In this document: positions 8,867-17,426 of the stretch, piece by piece
Position numbering within the stretch: position 1 is the first letter of the stretch
Layout of the letters: each line of letters opens with the position of its first letter
Assembly (NCBI GenBank): GCA_900469445.1
Contig: UBXM01000016.1
Coordinates: 62,001-126,000, forward strand
Direction: 5' to 3'
Origin: Hyphomicrobiales bacterium
GTDB taxonomy: Bacteria > Pseudomonadota > Alphaproteobacteria > Rhizobiales > Rhizobiaceae
DNA: 64,000 bases
Translations under genes and position numbers: made by a program
Notes under the pieces: generated by a model
Seen by the model: only the letters and a program-made list of their open reading frames with translations
The model's database searches: none
Told to the model about the DNA's origin: nothing

Positions 8867-9220
8867 ATGCACCTCCTCGTTGTCCCCCATTCACTTCGCC
8901 GCCGCATGCAAATAAGGACACAAAAAAAGAGCTTTAACTGCTCGTCGCTTGTGCCACGCACCTCCCATCGAAGCAATTGCCGCCGCTTCAAAAAACTGCT
9001 AATGAACCTGCCATGGGATCGAAATTCGGATGTCTCGCGAACCAGATTATCGTGCTGCAGGACCACAAGCGTCTGCCGGCACGCTTCTTCGCGCGCGTCT
9101 CGGGCGCCCTTATCAGCCGACTTAGCTGACGGCCGCCGCCTGCGGCCCGTGCTGCGGCACACGCCTTTGCCGATATCCTGAATCCATCTTCCAAAACTGT
9201 TCTCGAACGGAATAGCAGCC
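8867..9220. other. divergent intergenic region, cyclase/leuC
   Basis: These 354 bases separate the divergent diguanylate cyclase and leuC. Two adjacent GC hairpins (GGCCGC-CGCCT-GCGGCC and GTGC-TGCG-GCAC) lie near 9130-9165, about 60-90 bases before leuC. A 38-codon open frame runs from 9013 to 9129. I see no convincing gene, no run of Leu codons typical of a classical leu attenuator, and no T-run after the hairpins. Confidence 0.4.
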
Positions 9221-10630
9221 ATGAGCGCACCTCGTACCCTCTACGACAAGATTTGGGACGACCACGTCGTCTCTCAGGACGAAAACGGCACCTGTCTTCT
9301 CTACATCGACCGTCACCTGGTTCATGAGGTGACGAGCCCGCAGGCTTTCGAAGGTCTGCGCATGGCCGGCCGCAAGGTCCGCGCACCGGAAAAGACGCTT
9401 GCCGTCGTCGACCACAACGTTCCGACCTCGCCCGATCGCCATGAAGGCATCAAGAACGAGGAAAGCCGTATCCAGGTCGAGGCGCTCGCCCAGAACGCCG
9501 CCGATTTCGGCGTCGAATATTATTCCGAAAAGGACATCCGCCAGGGCATCGTTCACATCGTCGGCCCCGAACAGGGGTTTACCCTGCCCGGCATGACGAT
9601 CGTCTGCGGTGACAGCCACACGTCGACGCATGGCGCCTTCGGTTCGCTGGCGCATGGTATCGGCACGTCCGAGGTCGAGCATGTTCTCGCCACCCAGACG
9701 TTGGTGCAGAAAAAGGCCAAGAACATGCTGGTGCGTGTCGATGGCCAACTGCCGCAGGGCGTCACCGCCAAGGACATCATCCTTGCCATCATCGGCGAGA
9801 TCGGCACTGCCGGCGGCACTGGCCACGTCATCGAGTTTGCCGGCGAGGCAATCCGTTCGCTGTCGATGGAAGGCCGCATGACGATCTGCAACATGACGAT
9901 CGAAGGCGGCGCCCGCGCTGGCCTGATCGCACCGGACGAAACCACCTTCGCCTATATCAAGGACAAGCCGCGCGCCCCGAAGGGTGCGGCCTGGGATATG
10001 GCGCTCGACTACTGGAAGACGCTCTATACGGAAGAAGGCGCCCATTACGACAAGGTCGTCGTACTCGATGCCGCCAACCTGCCACCGATCGTCTCCTGGG
10101 GTTCGTCGCCGGAAGACGTAACGACCGTTGAAGGCATCGTGCCGAACCCGGATGACATCCAGGACGAGAACAAGCGCACGTCGAAATGGCGCGCGCTGGA
10201 CTATATGGGCCTGAAGCCGGGCACGAAGATCACCGATATCAGCGTCGACCGCGTTTTCATCGGCTCCTGCACCAACGGCCGTATCGAAGACCTGCGCGCC
10301 GCCGCAAAGGTCGTCGAAGGCAAGAAGGTTGCCTCCACCGTCTCCGCGATGATCGTTCCGGGCTCCGGCGTCGTCAAGGAACAGGCGGAAGCCGAAGGTC
10401 TCGACAAGATTTTCAAGGATGCCGGCTTCGACTGGCGTGAACCGGGCTGCTCCATGTGTCTGGCCATGAACGACGACCGCCTGAAGCCAGGCGAACGCTG
10501 CGCCTCAACCTCGAACCGCAATTTCGAGGGCCGCCAGGGTTACAAGGGCCGCACGCACCTTGTTTCGCCTGCCATGGCAGCAGCAGCGGCAGTTGCCGGC
10601 CACTTCGTCGATATCCGCGAGTGGAAGTGA
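9221..10630 (+). CDS. leuC: 3-isopropylmalate dehydratase large subunit
   Basis: LeuC with LeuD isomerises 2-isopropylmalate to 3-isopropylmalate in leucine synthesis. This 469-residue protein has the aconitase-fold signatures [29 protein letters not shown], and the [4Fe-4S] ligands in [14 protein letters not shown] (near residue 347) and [10 protein letters not shown] (near 410). Length matches the bacterial LeuC family (about 466). leuD is not in this window, so the two subunits are encoded apart, as usual in rhizobia. A palindromic repeat follows the stop. Confidence 0.97.
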   Translation: MSAPRTLYDKIWDDHVVSQDENGTCLLYIDRHLVHEVTSPQAFEGLRMAGRKVRAPEKTLAVVDHNVPTSPDRHEGIKNEESRIQVEALAQNAADFGVEYYSEKDIRQGIVHIVGPEQGFTLPGMTIVCGDSHTSTHGAFGSLAHGIGTSEVEHVLATQTLVQKKAKNMLVRVDGQLPQGVTAKDIILAIIGEIGTAGGTGHVIEFAGEAIRSLSMEGRMTICNMTIEGGARAGLIAPDETTFAYIKDKPRAPKGAAWDMALDYWKTLYTEEGAHYDKVVVLDAANLPPIVSWGSSPEDVTTVEGIVPNPDDIQDENKRTSKWRALDYMGLKPGTKITDISVDRVFIGSCTNGRIEDLRAAAKVVEGKKVASTVSAMIVPGSGVVKEQAEAEGLDKIFKDAGFDWREPGCSMCLAMNDDRLKPGERCASTSNRNFEGRQGYKGRTHLVSPAMAAAAAVAGHFVDIREWK

Positions 10631-10650
10631 GCGGAGGAGTCTGAAGGGAT

Positions 10651-10840
10651 TTACCCCCTCACTTGCGATTTCAAAGACTTAGCTTTCAGCTAAGATCTTG
10701 AAATCGCTTTCTCTCCCACAAGGGGAGAGATACTGGAGCCTGCGGCGCTCTCGCCGCCCCACCTCTCCCCTTGTGGGAGAGGTTACAAAATCAAGATCTT
10801 AGCCAAAGGCTAAGTCTTAGATTTTGTTGGTGAGGGGATA
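10651..10840. repeat. RIME-like nested palindromic repeat A
   Basis: This is an inverted duplication of about 190 bp between leuC and the opposing L,D-transpeptidase gene. Both arms read CCCCTCAC, then a smaller palindrome AGACTTAGC...GCTAAGATCTTGA, then CTCTCCCACAAGGGGAGAG, in inverted orientation around a centre near 10745. The CTCTCCCAC-rich boxes recur in repeats B and C of this window. Rhizobial intergenic mosaic elements (RIME) have this character. It may also end transcription of the convergent genes. Confidence 0.8.
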
Positions 10841-10851
10841 GCCGCACTCTC

Positions 10852-11403
10852 CTACCCCAAAACCTTCACCACCGTCCCCTTGCGCAAATGCGGCAACAGC
10901 CGCTTCATGTCGCGCGGATTGACCGCCACACATCCGGCAGTCGGCTGGTATCCCGGCTTGATCAGATGAAAGAAGATCGCCGAACCGCCATGGCGTTTTC
11001 GCGACGTGATGTTCCAGTCCATAACCAGGCAGACATCATAGAGCCCGTCCGCCCGCCTCATTTCCTCGTGGCTCGGCTTGAACGGCGCCTTCACTAACCG
11101 GTTATATGCCGCGTGCTTGGGTTCGTCGCACCACAGCATTTCCTTGGCGATCCGCTTCATCGAAAGCGGCGTCTGCGGCAGCCTGATCCGCTCGCCGCGC
11201 ACGAACCCGGAAAGCAATCGCATCGAGGCGATCGGCGTGCCGCCATCCCCTTCCCGCTTGAATGCGGTGACGCCGGAACGCCCGATCGCCGCCTGCAAAG
11301 TGATTCCCTTGAACGAGACAATCGCCCTTTGCCGGTTGCGCGGCGCTGCCCTGACCGTCACGACCGATTGTTTTTTGCGGTTTTGCACACGGAAAAGCGG
11401 CAT
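10852..11403 (-). CDS. L,D-transpeptidase (YkuD)-like protein
   Basis: This protein of about 183 residues has the YkuD catalytic signature near its C-terminus: FFHLIKPGYQPTAGCVAV, where the His and the Cys in T-x-G-C-V are the catalytic pair. KREGDGGTPIASM in the middle is also typical of the family. YkuD enzymes form 3-3 peptidoglycan crosslinks or attach proteins to peptidoglycan. There is no clear signal peptide; the N-terminus is basic, so export is uncertain and it may belong to the short YkuD subgroup common in rhizobia. The start is ambiguous: 11403 has a purine-rich GTGAGAAA upstream, while 11448 is in frame but has no ribosome-binding site. Confidence 0.8.
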   Translation of the reverse strand: MPLFRVQNRKKQSVVTVRAAPRNRQRAIVSFKGITLQAAIGRSGVTAFKREGDGGTPIASMRLLSGFVRGERIRLPQTPLSMKRIAKEMLWCDEPKHAAYNRLVKAPFKPSHEEMRRADGLYDVCLVMDWNITSRKRHGGSAIFFHLIKPGYQPTAGCVAVNPRDMKRLLPHLRKGTVVKVLG

Positions 11404-11538
11404 TTTCTCACGAGGTTTTGCTTTGAATATCATTTTGTTTGAAATCATAGCATCTTGGGCTTTACATCAAGGAGCCCTAAATACGCTTAGATTCCGAGAA
11501 CGCGGATGCAAACGGGCGACACGAAAGGCAACAACCGT

Positions 11539-12219
11539 ATGGCAAGAACGATACTCCTGGTAGACGATGACAATGATCTGCGCGAGACGCTGGTCGAACA
11601 ATTGTCGTTGTACGACGAGTTTTCGCTGTTGCAGGAGGAAAATGCCACCAAGGCCATGAACACGGCCAAGACGGCGCAGGTCGACCTTCTGATCATGGAT
11701 GTCGGCCTTCCCGACATGGATGGCCGCGAAGCCGTCAAGCTCCTGCGCAAAAACGGCTTCAAGGCGCCGATCATCATGCTGACGGGCCACGACACCGATA
11801 GCGATACGATCCTTGGCCTGGAAGCCGGCGCCAACGATTACATCGTCAAGCCGTTCCGCTTCGCCGTTCTGCTTGCCCGTATCCGCGCGCAGCTGCGCCA
11901 ATACGAGCAGAGTGAGGATGCAACCTTCACGGTCGGCCCCTACATCTTCAAGCCGAGCCAGAAACTTCTGACCACCGACGACGGCAAGAAGATCCGCCTG
12001 ACGGAAAAGGAAGCGGCGATCATCCGTTACCTCTACCGCGCCGGTCAGAAAGTCGTCACCCGTGACGTGCTGCTGGAAGAGGTCTGGGGTTACAATTCCG
12101 GCGTCACCACTCACACGCTCGAAACCCATGTCTACCGGCTTCGTCAGAAGATCGAGCGCGACCCGTCCAGCGCCGAGATCCTCGTGACCGAAAACGGCGG
12201 CTACAAGATCGTCCCGTAA
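11539..12219 (+). CDS. OmpR-family response regulator (CenR-like)
   Basis: This 226-residue regulator has a receiver domain (MARTILLVDDDNDLRETL, phospho-acceptor Asp in LIMDVGLPDMDG, LTGHD, and Lys in IVKPFRF) and a C-terminal winged helix (LTEKEAAIIRYLYRAGQK, THTLETHVYRLRQKIE). No kinase gene is adjacent. From memory the sequence is close to the CenR regulators of alphaproteobacteria that control envelope functions, but I could not test this. The gene downstream starts at the base after its stop, so the two must be co-translated. The start at 11539 is where homology begins; upstream in-frame codons lack a ribosome-binding site. Confidence 0.9.
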   Translation: MARTILLVDDDNDLRETLVEQLSLYDEFSLLQEENATKAMNTAKTAQVDLLIMDVGLPDMDGREAVKLLRKNGFKAPIIMLTGHDTDSDTILGLEAGANDYIVKPFRFAVLLARIRAQLRQYEQSEDATFTVGPYIFKPSQKLLTTDDGKKIRLTEKEAAIIRYLYRAGQKVVTRDVLLEEVWGYNSGVTTHTLETHVYRLRQKIERDPSSAEILVTENGGYKIVP

Positions 12220-12675
12220 ATGGCACTGAACGACGATATAAGGCTTCTTTCGAGCGTCCCGCTGTTCAGCGAATTGGATGGCGATCAGGCACGCCTGATC
12301 GCCTTCGGCGCGGAACGCCGCTCGCTCGCCGAAACGCAGGAACTCTTTCGCGAAGGGTCTCCCGCGGAAGCAGCCTATATCGTCGCGAAGGGCCAGATCG
12401 GGCTTTATGCCACCGATCGCATGGGCGATATCCGCCACCAGAAGACGGTCGGTCCCGGCACGCTGCTATCCGAACTCGCGCTGGTGACGATGGTCGAACG
12501 CAAATTCACCGCCGTTGCAGCTTCCGATGCCGAAGTGATGAAGATCAGCCGCCAGCTCTTCCAGCGCCTGCTGGAAGAATACCCGCAGGTCGGCAATCTG
12601 ATCCAGGCACGCATCCGCGAGAATATTGCCGGACTGGCAAAGGCGGCCGCGGCGATGGAACATCGGTTCCGGTAA
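12220..12675 (+). CDS. cyclic-nucleotide-binding (CAP_ED) domain protein
   Basis: This 151-residue protein is made of one cyclic-nucleotide-binding domain: LLSSVPLFSELDGDQARLIA at the start, then FREGSPAEAAYIVAKGQIGLY and PGTLLSELALVTMVERKFTAVAASDAEVMKI. There is no helix-turn-helix after the domain, only a short helical tail, so it is unlikely to bind DNA alone. The classical phosphate-binding Arg region is replaced by ELALVTMVERKFTA, so binding of cAMP is uncertain. The start codon directly abuts the response-regulator stop, suggesting a partner or modulator of that regulator. Confidence 0.85.
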   Translation: MALNDDIRLLSSVPLFSELDGDQARLIAFGAERRSLAETQELFREGSPAEAAYIVAKGQIGLYATDRMGDIRHQKTVGPGTLLSELALVTMVERKFTAVAASDAEVMKISRQLFQRLLEEYPQVGNLIQARIRENIAGLAKAAAAMEHRFR

Positions 12676-12724
12676 CTTTTACAGCATCGCGCGCCATCTA
12701 GCAGCGACCGCTCTTCTCAGATCA

Positions 12725-12863
12725 GCCCCTCACCCTAACCCTCTCCCCGCACGCGGGGCGAGGGAACGTGCCACAAGTTACGTTGCGGGAGACGTCGAGG
12801 TAGCGGCTCGTGTCCTTCTCCCCGTCAGAACGGGGAGAAGGTGCCGGCAGGCGGATGAGGGGC
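12725..12863. repeat. RIME-like palindromic repeat B
   Basis: The left box GCCCCTCACCCTAACCCTCT continues with CCCCGCACGCGGGG. The right box, inverted, holds CCTTCTCCCCGT...ACGGGGAGAAGG and ends ATGAGGGGC. This is the common rhizobial intergenic palindrome, about 140 bp. It separates the cyclic-nucleotide-binding gene from the convergent xthA. Confidence 0.8.
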
Positions 12864-12888
12864 AGCCGCTCGCTCCGGCGTGAATCAA

Positions 12889-13689
12889 TCAGAACTTGAA
12901 CACCGCCGTCACCGGCACGTGGTCGGATGGCTGGTTCCAGCCGCGGGCTTCCTTCAGGATATCGATCCGCTCAAGGAAAGGCCCGAGCTCCGGCGACGAC
13001 CAGACGTGGTCGAGGCGGCGGCCCTTGTTGGCGGCTTCCCAGTCCTTGGCGCGGTAGCTCCACCAAGTATAGATCTTTTCCGGCTCCGGCGTGTGCTGGC
13101 GCATCAGATCCAGCCAGCCGCCCTTGGCGATCACGTCCTTCATGGCGTCGGTCTCGACCGGCGTATGGCTGACGATCTTGAGCAGCTGCTTGTGCGACCA
13201 GACATCATGCTCCAGCGGCGCGATGTTGAGGTCGCCGACAAGGATCGACGACACGCCCGGCATATCCGCCTTCAGCACCTTCATCTCCTCGACGAAATCG
13301 AGCTTGTGGCCGAATTTCGGATTGACCTCCCGGTTCGGCTCATCGCCGCCGGCAGGTACATAGAAATTATGCAGCCGAATGCGGCGCGAACCGCGCTCGA
13401 AGATCGCCGAAATATGCCGTGCATCGCCCATGCCGCAATAATTCTGCCGATGGTCTTCGAGAAGCGGGATCTTCGAGGCGATGGCAACGCCGTGATAGCC
13501 CTTCTGGCCATGCACGATGATATGCTCGTAGCCGAGATCACGAAGCGGCTGATACGGAAACTCAGGCTCCTGACACTTGATCTCCTGCAGGCACAGAATG
13601 TCCGGCTGGTTACGGACGATGAACTGCTGCACGATCGGCATGCGCAGGCGTACCGAATTGATGTTCCAGGTGGTCAAGGAGAATGTCAT
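12889..13689 (-). CDS. xthA: exodeoxyribonuclease III
   Basis: XthA is the AP endonuclease/3'-phosphodiesterase of base-excision repair. The 266-residue protein has the family motifs TWNINSVRLR, CLQEIKCQE (metal-binding Glu), GVAIASK, LVGDLNIAPLEHDVW (Asp/Asn catalytic pair), and the C-terminal RRLDHVWSS and PSDHVPV (catalytic His). Length equals the family norm. A perfect inverted repeat at 13695-13715 overlaps the ribosome-binding site. Confidence 0.95.
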   Translation of the reverse strand: MTFSLTTWNINSVRLRMPIVQQFIVRNQPDILCLQEIKCQEPEFPYQPLRDLGYEHIIVHGQKGYHGVAIASKIPLLEDHRQNYCGMGDARHISAIFERGSRRIRLHNFYVPAGGDEPNREVNPKFGHKLDFVEEMKVLKADMPGVSSILVGDLNIAPLEHDVWSHKQLLKIVSHTPVETDAMKDVIAKGGWLDLMRQHTPEPEKIYTWWSYRAKDWEAANKGRRLDHVWSSPELGPFLERIDILKEARGWNQPSDHVPVTAVFKF

Positions 13690-13694
13690 GGAGA

Positions 13695-13715
13695 ACCTCG
13701 ATTGTCTGTCGAGGT
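13695..13715 (-). promoter_or_regulatory. hairpin holding the xthA ribosome-binding site
   Basis: On the minus strand a perfect 7-bp stem ACCTCGA-CAGACAA-TCGAGGT ends five bases before the xthA ATG. The GAGG in the 3' arm is the best Shine-Dalgarno sequence, so a folded RNA would hide it. It could also be a protein-binding palindrome in DNA. The pattern is direct; either role is inferred. Confidence 0.5.
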
Positions 13716-13743
13716 CTAGGCGATTTTACAAATCATGAGAAGC

Positions 13744-13773
13744 AAAAAGGGCCGCGAATGTCGCAGCCCTTCG
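13744..13773 (-). terminator. terminator after lolA
   Basis: On the minus strand AAGGGCTGCG pairs with CGCGGCCCTT (one T-G wobble) around an ACATT loop, followed by TTTTTGC. Confidence 0.75.
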
Positions 13774-13795
13774 GATAAACTGATGTCGAAAAACC

Positions 13796-14443
13796 TCAGC
13801 CGCGACCGCGCACTTCGGCATAATCGATCGCAAACACCTTCTCGTCGAAGCCGACGCCGGTCTTGACGTTATAGATCATCACCGACGTGTCCTTGCCCTG
13901 GTTGTCGGTGATCGTCCACTGACGCAGGTCATAGGTCTTGCTGTCGAACATCATGGTGATGGTCGAATCGCCGAAGATCGTCTTGTTGCCGAGCACGATC
14001 GTCGTCAGATCGCTCTCCTCCTTCACGCCGCGCACGGCATCGTTGGAAAGGTCGATCCGGTCTGCCAGAAGCAGGGTCAGCGGTGTCTTGGACAGCGGAT
14101 AGAGATCCCAGGTCTTCAGCTTGATATTGCCGACGACCACGTTCTTACCATCGGAAATGACACGCAGCGGCGAAGGGTCTTCGAAGTTGAAGCGGAGCTT
14201 GCCGGGTCGCTCGATATAGAACTTGCCGCCCGTCTGCTCGCCGCGTGGGCCGAACTGCACGAACTCGCCCAGCATCGTCTTCACCGAGGAAAAATGATCG
14301 GCGATCTTCTGGGCCGCAGCACCGCCTGCGCTTTGAGCGGATGCCATCGAGGGAAGCACCGCCGAGGCGGCAAGGCCGAACAGGCCTGCGGAAAACTGTC
14401 TGCGATCAATCCGGACGGAAAGAGCTGTATTTTCTTTGGTCAT
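13796..14443 (-). CDS. lolA: LolA-like outer-membrane lipoprotein carrier
   Basis: This 215-residue exported protein belongs to the LolA/LppX-fold family that shuttles lipoproteins across the periplasm. After the signal the sequence shows FVQFGPRGEQTGGKFYIERP, PGKLRFNFEDPSPLRVISDG and a beta-rich remainder ending KVFAIDYAEVRGRG. The signal segment (RIDRRQFSAGLFGLAASAVL, cleavage after ASA) contains a twin-Arg pair before the hydrophobic core, suggesting Tat export, which is unusual for LolA. The start at 14443 follows GGAGACCAGA. It lies directly downstream of ftsK (85-bp gap). Confidence 0.87.
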   Translation of the reverse strand: MTKENTALSVRIDRRQFSAGLFGLAASAVLPSMASAQSAGGAAAQKIADHFSSVKTMLGEFVQFGPRGEQTGGKFYIERPGKLRFNFEDPSPLRVISDGKNVVVGNIKLKTWDLYPLSKTPLTLLLADRIDLSNDAVRGVKEESDLTTIVLGNKTIFGDSTITMMFDSKTYDLRQWTITDNQGKDTSVMIYNVKTGVGFDEKVFAIDYAEVRGRG

Positions 14444-14527
14444 TCTGGTCTCCATCCGAATGCACTGGGCCGCAAACGCGGCGGCTTGATGACGGGCCAA
14501 GGCCCGTCCCGTTCGATCACGAAAGAC

Positions 14528-17218
14528 TTACCGCTCCAGCACGTCGGCTTCTGTCGGCACCAGGATTTCTCGTTTTCCGGCATGGTTTGCCGGTCCGATC
14601 AATCCTTCCTTCTCCATCCGCTCGATCAGCGAAGCCGCGCGGTTGTAACCGATGCCGAGGCGACGCTGGACGTAGGATGTCGACGCCTTTCCATCCCGGA
14701 GAACGACCGCAACGGCCTGATCATACGGGTCGTCCGACTCCGACAGATTGGACGTGCCGGCCGGACCGCCGCCACCGCCGTCTTCATCCTCGTCATCGGC
14801 CGTGATCGCTTCGAGATATTGGGGCGCGCCCTGAGTTTTCAAGTAGGCGACGATCTCCTCGACCTCGTTATCCGACACGAACGGGCCATGGACGCGCTGG
14901 ATGCGCCCGCCGCCGGCCATGTAGAGCATGTCGCCCTGGCCAAGCAGCTGTTCGGCGCCCTGTTCGCCCAGAATGGTGCGGCTGTCGATCTTCGATGTCA
15001 CCTGGAAAGAGATACGCGTCGGGAAGTTGGCCTTGATCGTGCCGGTGATGACGTCGACCGACGGACGCTGGGTCGCCATGATGACATGGATACCGGCAGC
15101 ACGCGCCATCTGCGCCAGGCGCTGCACGGCACCTTCGATATCCTTGCCGGCAACCATCATCAGGTCGGCCATTTCGTCGATGATGACGACGATATAGGGC
15201 ATCGGCTCGAGATCGAACTCCTCCGTCTCGTACATCGCCTCGCCCGTCTGGCGGTCGAAGCCGGTCTGCACGGTGCGGGTCAGGATCTCGCCTTTTTCCT
15301 TTGCCTGCTCGACGCGGGAATTGAAGCCGTCGATATTACGCACGCCGATCTTCGACATCTTCTTGTAGCGCTCTTCCATCTCGCGGACGGTCCATTTGAG
15401 CGCGACGACGGCCTTTTTCGGATCGGTGACGACCGGCGAAAGCAGATGCGGAATACCGTCATAGACCGACAGTTCCAGCATCTTCGGATCGATCATGATC
15501 AGGCGGCACTTCTCCGGCGTATAGCGGTAGAGAAGCGACAGGATCATCGTGTTGATGGCGACCGACTTACCCGACCCGGTCGTACCGGCAACGAGAAGGT
15601 GAGGCATCTTGGCAAGGTCGGCGACAACAGGCTCGCCGCCGATCGTCTTGCCGAGCGCCATGGCAAGCTTCGCCTTGCTGCCCTCAAAATCTTTTGAGCC
15701 GATCATCTCGCGCAGATAGACCATCTCGCGGGTGCGGTTCGGCAATTCGATACCGATCGCATTGCGGCCGGGAACGACGGCGACGCGCGCTGCAATCGCG
15801 CTCATCGAGCGGGCGATATCATCGGCAAGGCCGATAACGCGGGAGGACTTGATGCCCGGCGCCGGCTCCAGTTCGTAAAGCGTCACGACCGGTCCGGGAC
15901 GGACATGGATGATCTCGCCCTTGACGCCAAAGTCTTCCAGCACGCCTTCCAGCATGCGGGCATTCTGTTCGAGTGCATCGGCAGAAAGGGATGCGTCACG
16001 GGCAACCGCCTTCGGTTCGGTGAGAAGATGTACGGAAGGAAGCTGAAAACCGTCCGGACGAATGAACGAACCCTGCGCATCGCGCGAAACGCGCGCACTC
16101 GGCTTCGGTGCACTCGCGGCCGGAGCGACACGCGGCGAACGACCGCCAGCCTGCGGTGCGCGCGACGTCAGGAAAGGAGCGTCGTCATCCTCGTCATCGG
16201 AGAGGATACCGGCCGGCCGGCGTGGCATGTCGTCCATGTCGAACGGCGGGTCTTCGTCGTGGTCATGGCCGTAGATCGGCGGCGCCGACACTACCCGGCG
16301 AGAATTACCTGCAACACGTTCGCCCGCACCATCGAGCGAAGGCTCCGTCCGGCGCGTGTCGCCGGCGGATGCCTTTGCACGCACCGGCTCGTTCAGCGTA
16401 CCGAATTCGTCCTCATTGAAATCATAAGGCTGGTCGAATGTCTGGCGGGCACGCGGCTTCATGCCCACCATGCGACGCAGGCGGGCCTGGGTGATGAACC
16501 AGTAGTGGGCAGCGAGGCCGAGCGGCAATATGCGCTCGAGGAAGCTGCCGTCGTCTTCCTCCTCATCCTCTTCATCCCGCCGCGCGCGCGAAACGACAGC
16601 CGCAACCGGCTTGTCGTCATCTTCCGGCGTGTCGAGTTCAAGCGGATCGCCAATCAGACCGGAGGCAAACATCATCAGCCAGATGCAGGGAATGGTGAAG
16701 ATGCCGCCCAGCACCATGGCAACCATGCCCGTCGGATAGGCGCCGACGAAAAGCGCCGGGAAGCGCAAGATCATGTCGCCGATGACGCCGCCGATACCGT
16801 TCGGGATAGGCCATGTCTGCGGTGCCGGAAAGCAGCCAAGCGTCGCCGAGGCGAGCAGCGTACCACCGCCCCAGGCCGCAAGCCGCGCCGGAATGCGATC
16901 GAACCGGCGACCGGAAATCAGCGCCAGAGCAAACGAAAGAACAGGGAGAAGCGCGATGAGGCCGGCAAGGCCGAGAAACTGCATCATCAGGTCGGCAAAG
17001 GCTGCACCGCCGAAACCGAGAAGATTGGTCGGCGGATTGTCGGTGGCGTAGGAAAAGCTAGGATCGGCGACATTCCACGTGGCGAGTGCCGCAACGGCAA
17101 GCGCCAGACCCAGGAAGATGCCGAAGCCGATCAGCGCCAGCGTCTGCCTGAGCACGAAGGAGCTGAGGACCGAGCGGGTTGACCGGTTTGCCAATGCCGC
17201 CGAACTGCTTCTGCTCAT
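14528..17218 (-). CDS. ftsK: DNA translocase FtsK
   Basis: FtsK is the septal DNA pump that clears and aligns chromosome termini during division. The 896-residue protein has four N-terminal membrane segments (about 20-195), an acidic and proline-rich linker (200-400), and a RecA-like motor. The motor has Walker [13 protein letters not shown] near 546, Walker [14 protein letters not shown] near 676 and [14 protein letters not shown] after it. A C-terminal gamma winged helix ([20 protein letters not shown]) reads KOPS sites. The start at 17218 gives the usual N-terminus ([12 protein letters not shown]); an in-frame codon at 17293 is possible. A perfect TTAA-N7-TTAA box lies about 95 bp upstream. 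Confidence 0.95.
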   Translation of the reverse strand: MSRSSSAALANRSTRSVLSSFVLRQTLALIGFGIFLGLALAVAALATWNVADPSFSYATDNPPTNLLGFGGAAFADLMMQFLGLAGLIALLPVLSFALALISGRRFDRIPARLAAWGGGTLLASATLGCFPAPQTWPIPNGIGGVIGDMILRFPALFVGAYPTGMVAMVLGGIFTIPCIWLMMFASGLIGDPLELDTPEDDDKPVAAVVSRARRDEEDEEEDDGSFLERILPLGLAAHYWFITQARLRRMVGMKPRARQTFDQPYDFNEDEFGTLNEPVRAKASAGDTRRTEPSLDGAGERVAGNSRRVVSAPPIYGHDHDEDPPFDMDDMPRRPAGILSDDEDDDAPFLTSRAPQAGGRSPRVAPAASAPKPSARVSRDAQGSFIRPDGFQLPSVHLLTEPKAVARDASLSADALEQNARMLEGVLEDFGVKGEIIHVRPGPVVTLYELEPAPGIKSSRVIGLADDIARSMSAIAARVAVVPGRNAIGIELPNRTREMVYLREMIGSKDFEGSKAKLAMALGKTIGGEPVVADLAKMPHLLVAGTTGSGKSVAINTMILSLLYRYTPEKCRLIMIDPKMLELSVYDGIPHLLSPVVTDPKKAVVALKWTVREMEERYKKMSKIGVRNIDGFNSRVEQAKEKGEILTRTVQTGFDRQTGEAMYETEEFDLEPMPYIVVIIDEMADLMMVAGKDIEGAVQRLAQMARAAGIHVIMATQRPSVDVITGTIKANFPTRISFQVTSKIDSRTILGEQGAEQLLGQGDMLYMAGGGRIQRVHGPFVSDNEVEEIVAYLKTQGAPQYLEAITADDEDEDGGGGGPAGTSNLSESDDPYDQAVAVVLRDGKASTSYVQRRLGIGYNRAASLIERMEKEGLIGPANHAGKREILVPTEADVLER

Positions 17219-17309
17219 CGTGTCTGCCCGCTGCCTGTGAAACGAAAGAAATGCGTTGATCCCGGCAAGCGCCGTCGCACAATTCCAAGCCAAGGTAGCG
17301 CGAGGATGG

Positions 17310-17324
17310 TTAATGCAGCTTTAA
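17310..17324 (-). promoter_or_regulatory. CtrA-type box upstream of ftsK
   Basis: TTAATGCAGCTTTAA is a perfect TTAA-N7-TTAA match to the binding consensus of the alphaproteobacterial cell-cycle regulator CtrA. It lies 92-106 bp before the ftsK start in a short, otherwise GC-rich gap. Control by CtrA is inferred from the match and from the gene's role in division. Confidence 0.55.
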
Positions 17325-17351
17325 TCATGTGACGAAGTGGACATTCCTCAC

Positions 17352-17384
17352 ACGAAAATGGCCCGGCACAAGGCCGGGCCAGCT
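17352..17384 (-). terminator. terminator after amtB
   Basis: On the minus strand TGGCCCGGC / GCCGGGCCA forms a perfect 9-bp stem around CTTGT, followed by TTTTCGTG. Confidence 0.85.
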
Positions 17385-17426
17385 GATTTTCGTCGAGGAT
17401 CGGCCGGTCGGGACCGGCCTGCCCGA

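Noticed and set aside
12880-13719. A 279-codon plus-strand open frame over xthA
   Set aside because: It is antisense to a complete exonuclease III with all catalytic motifs.
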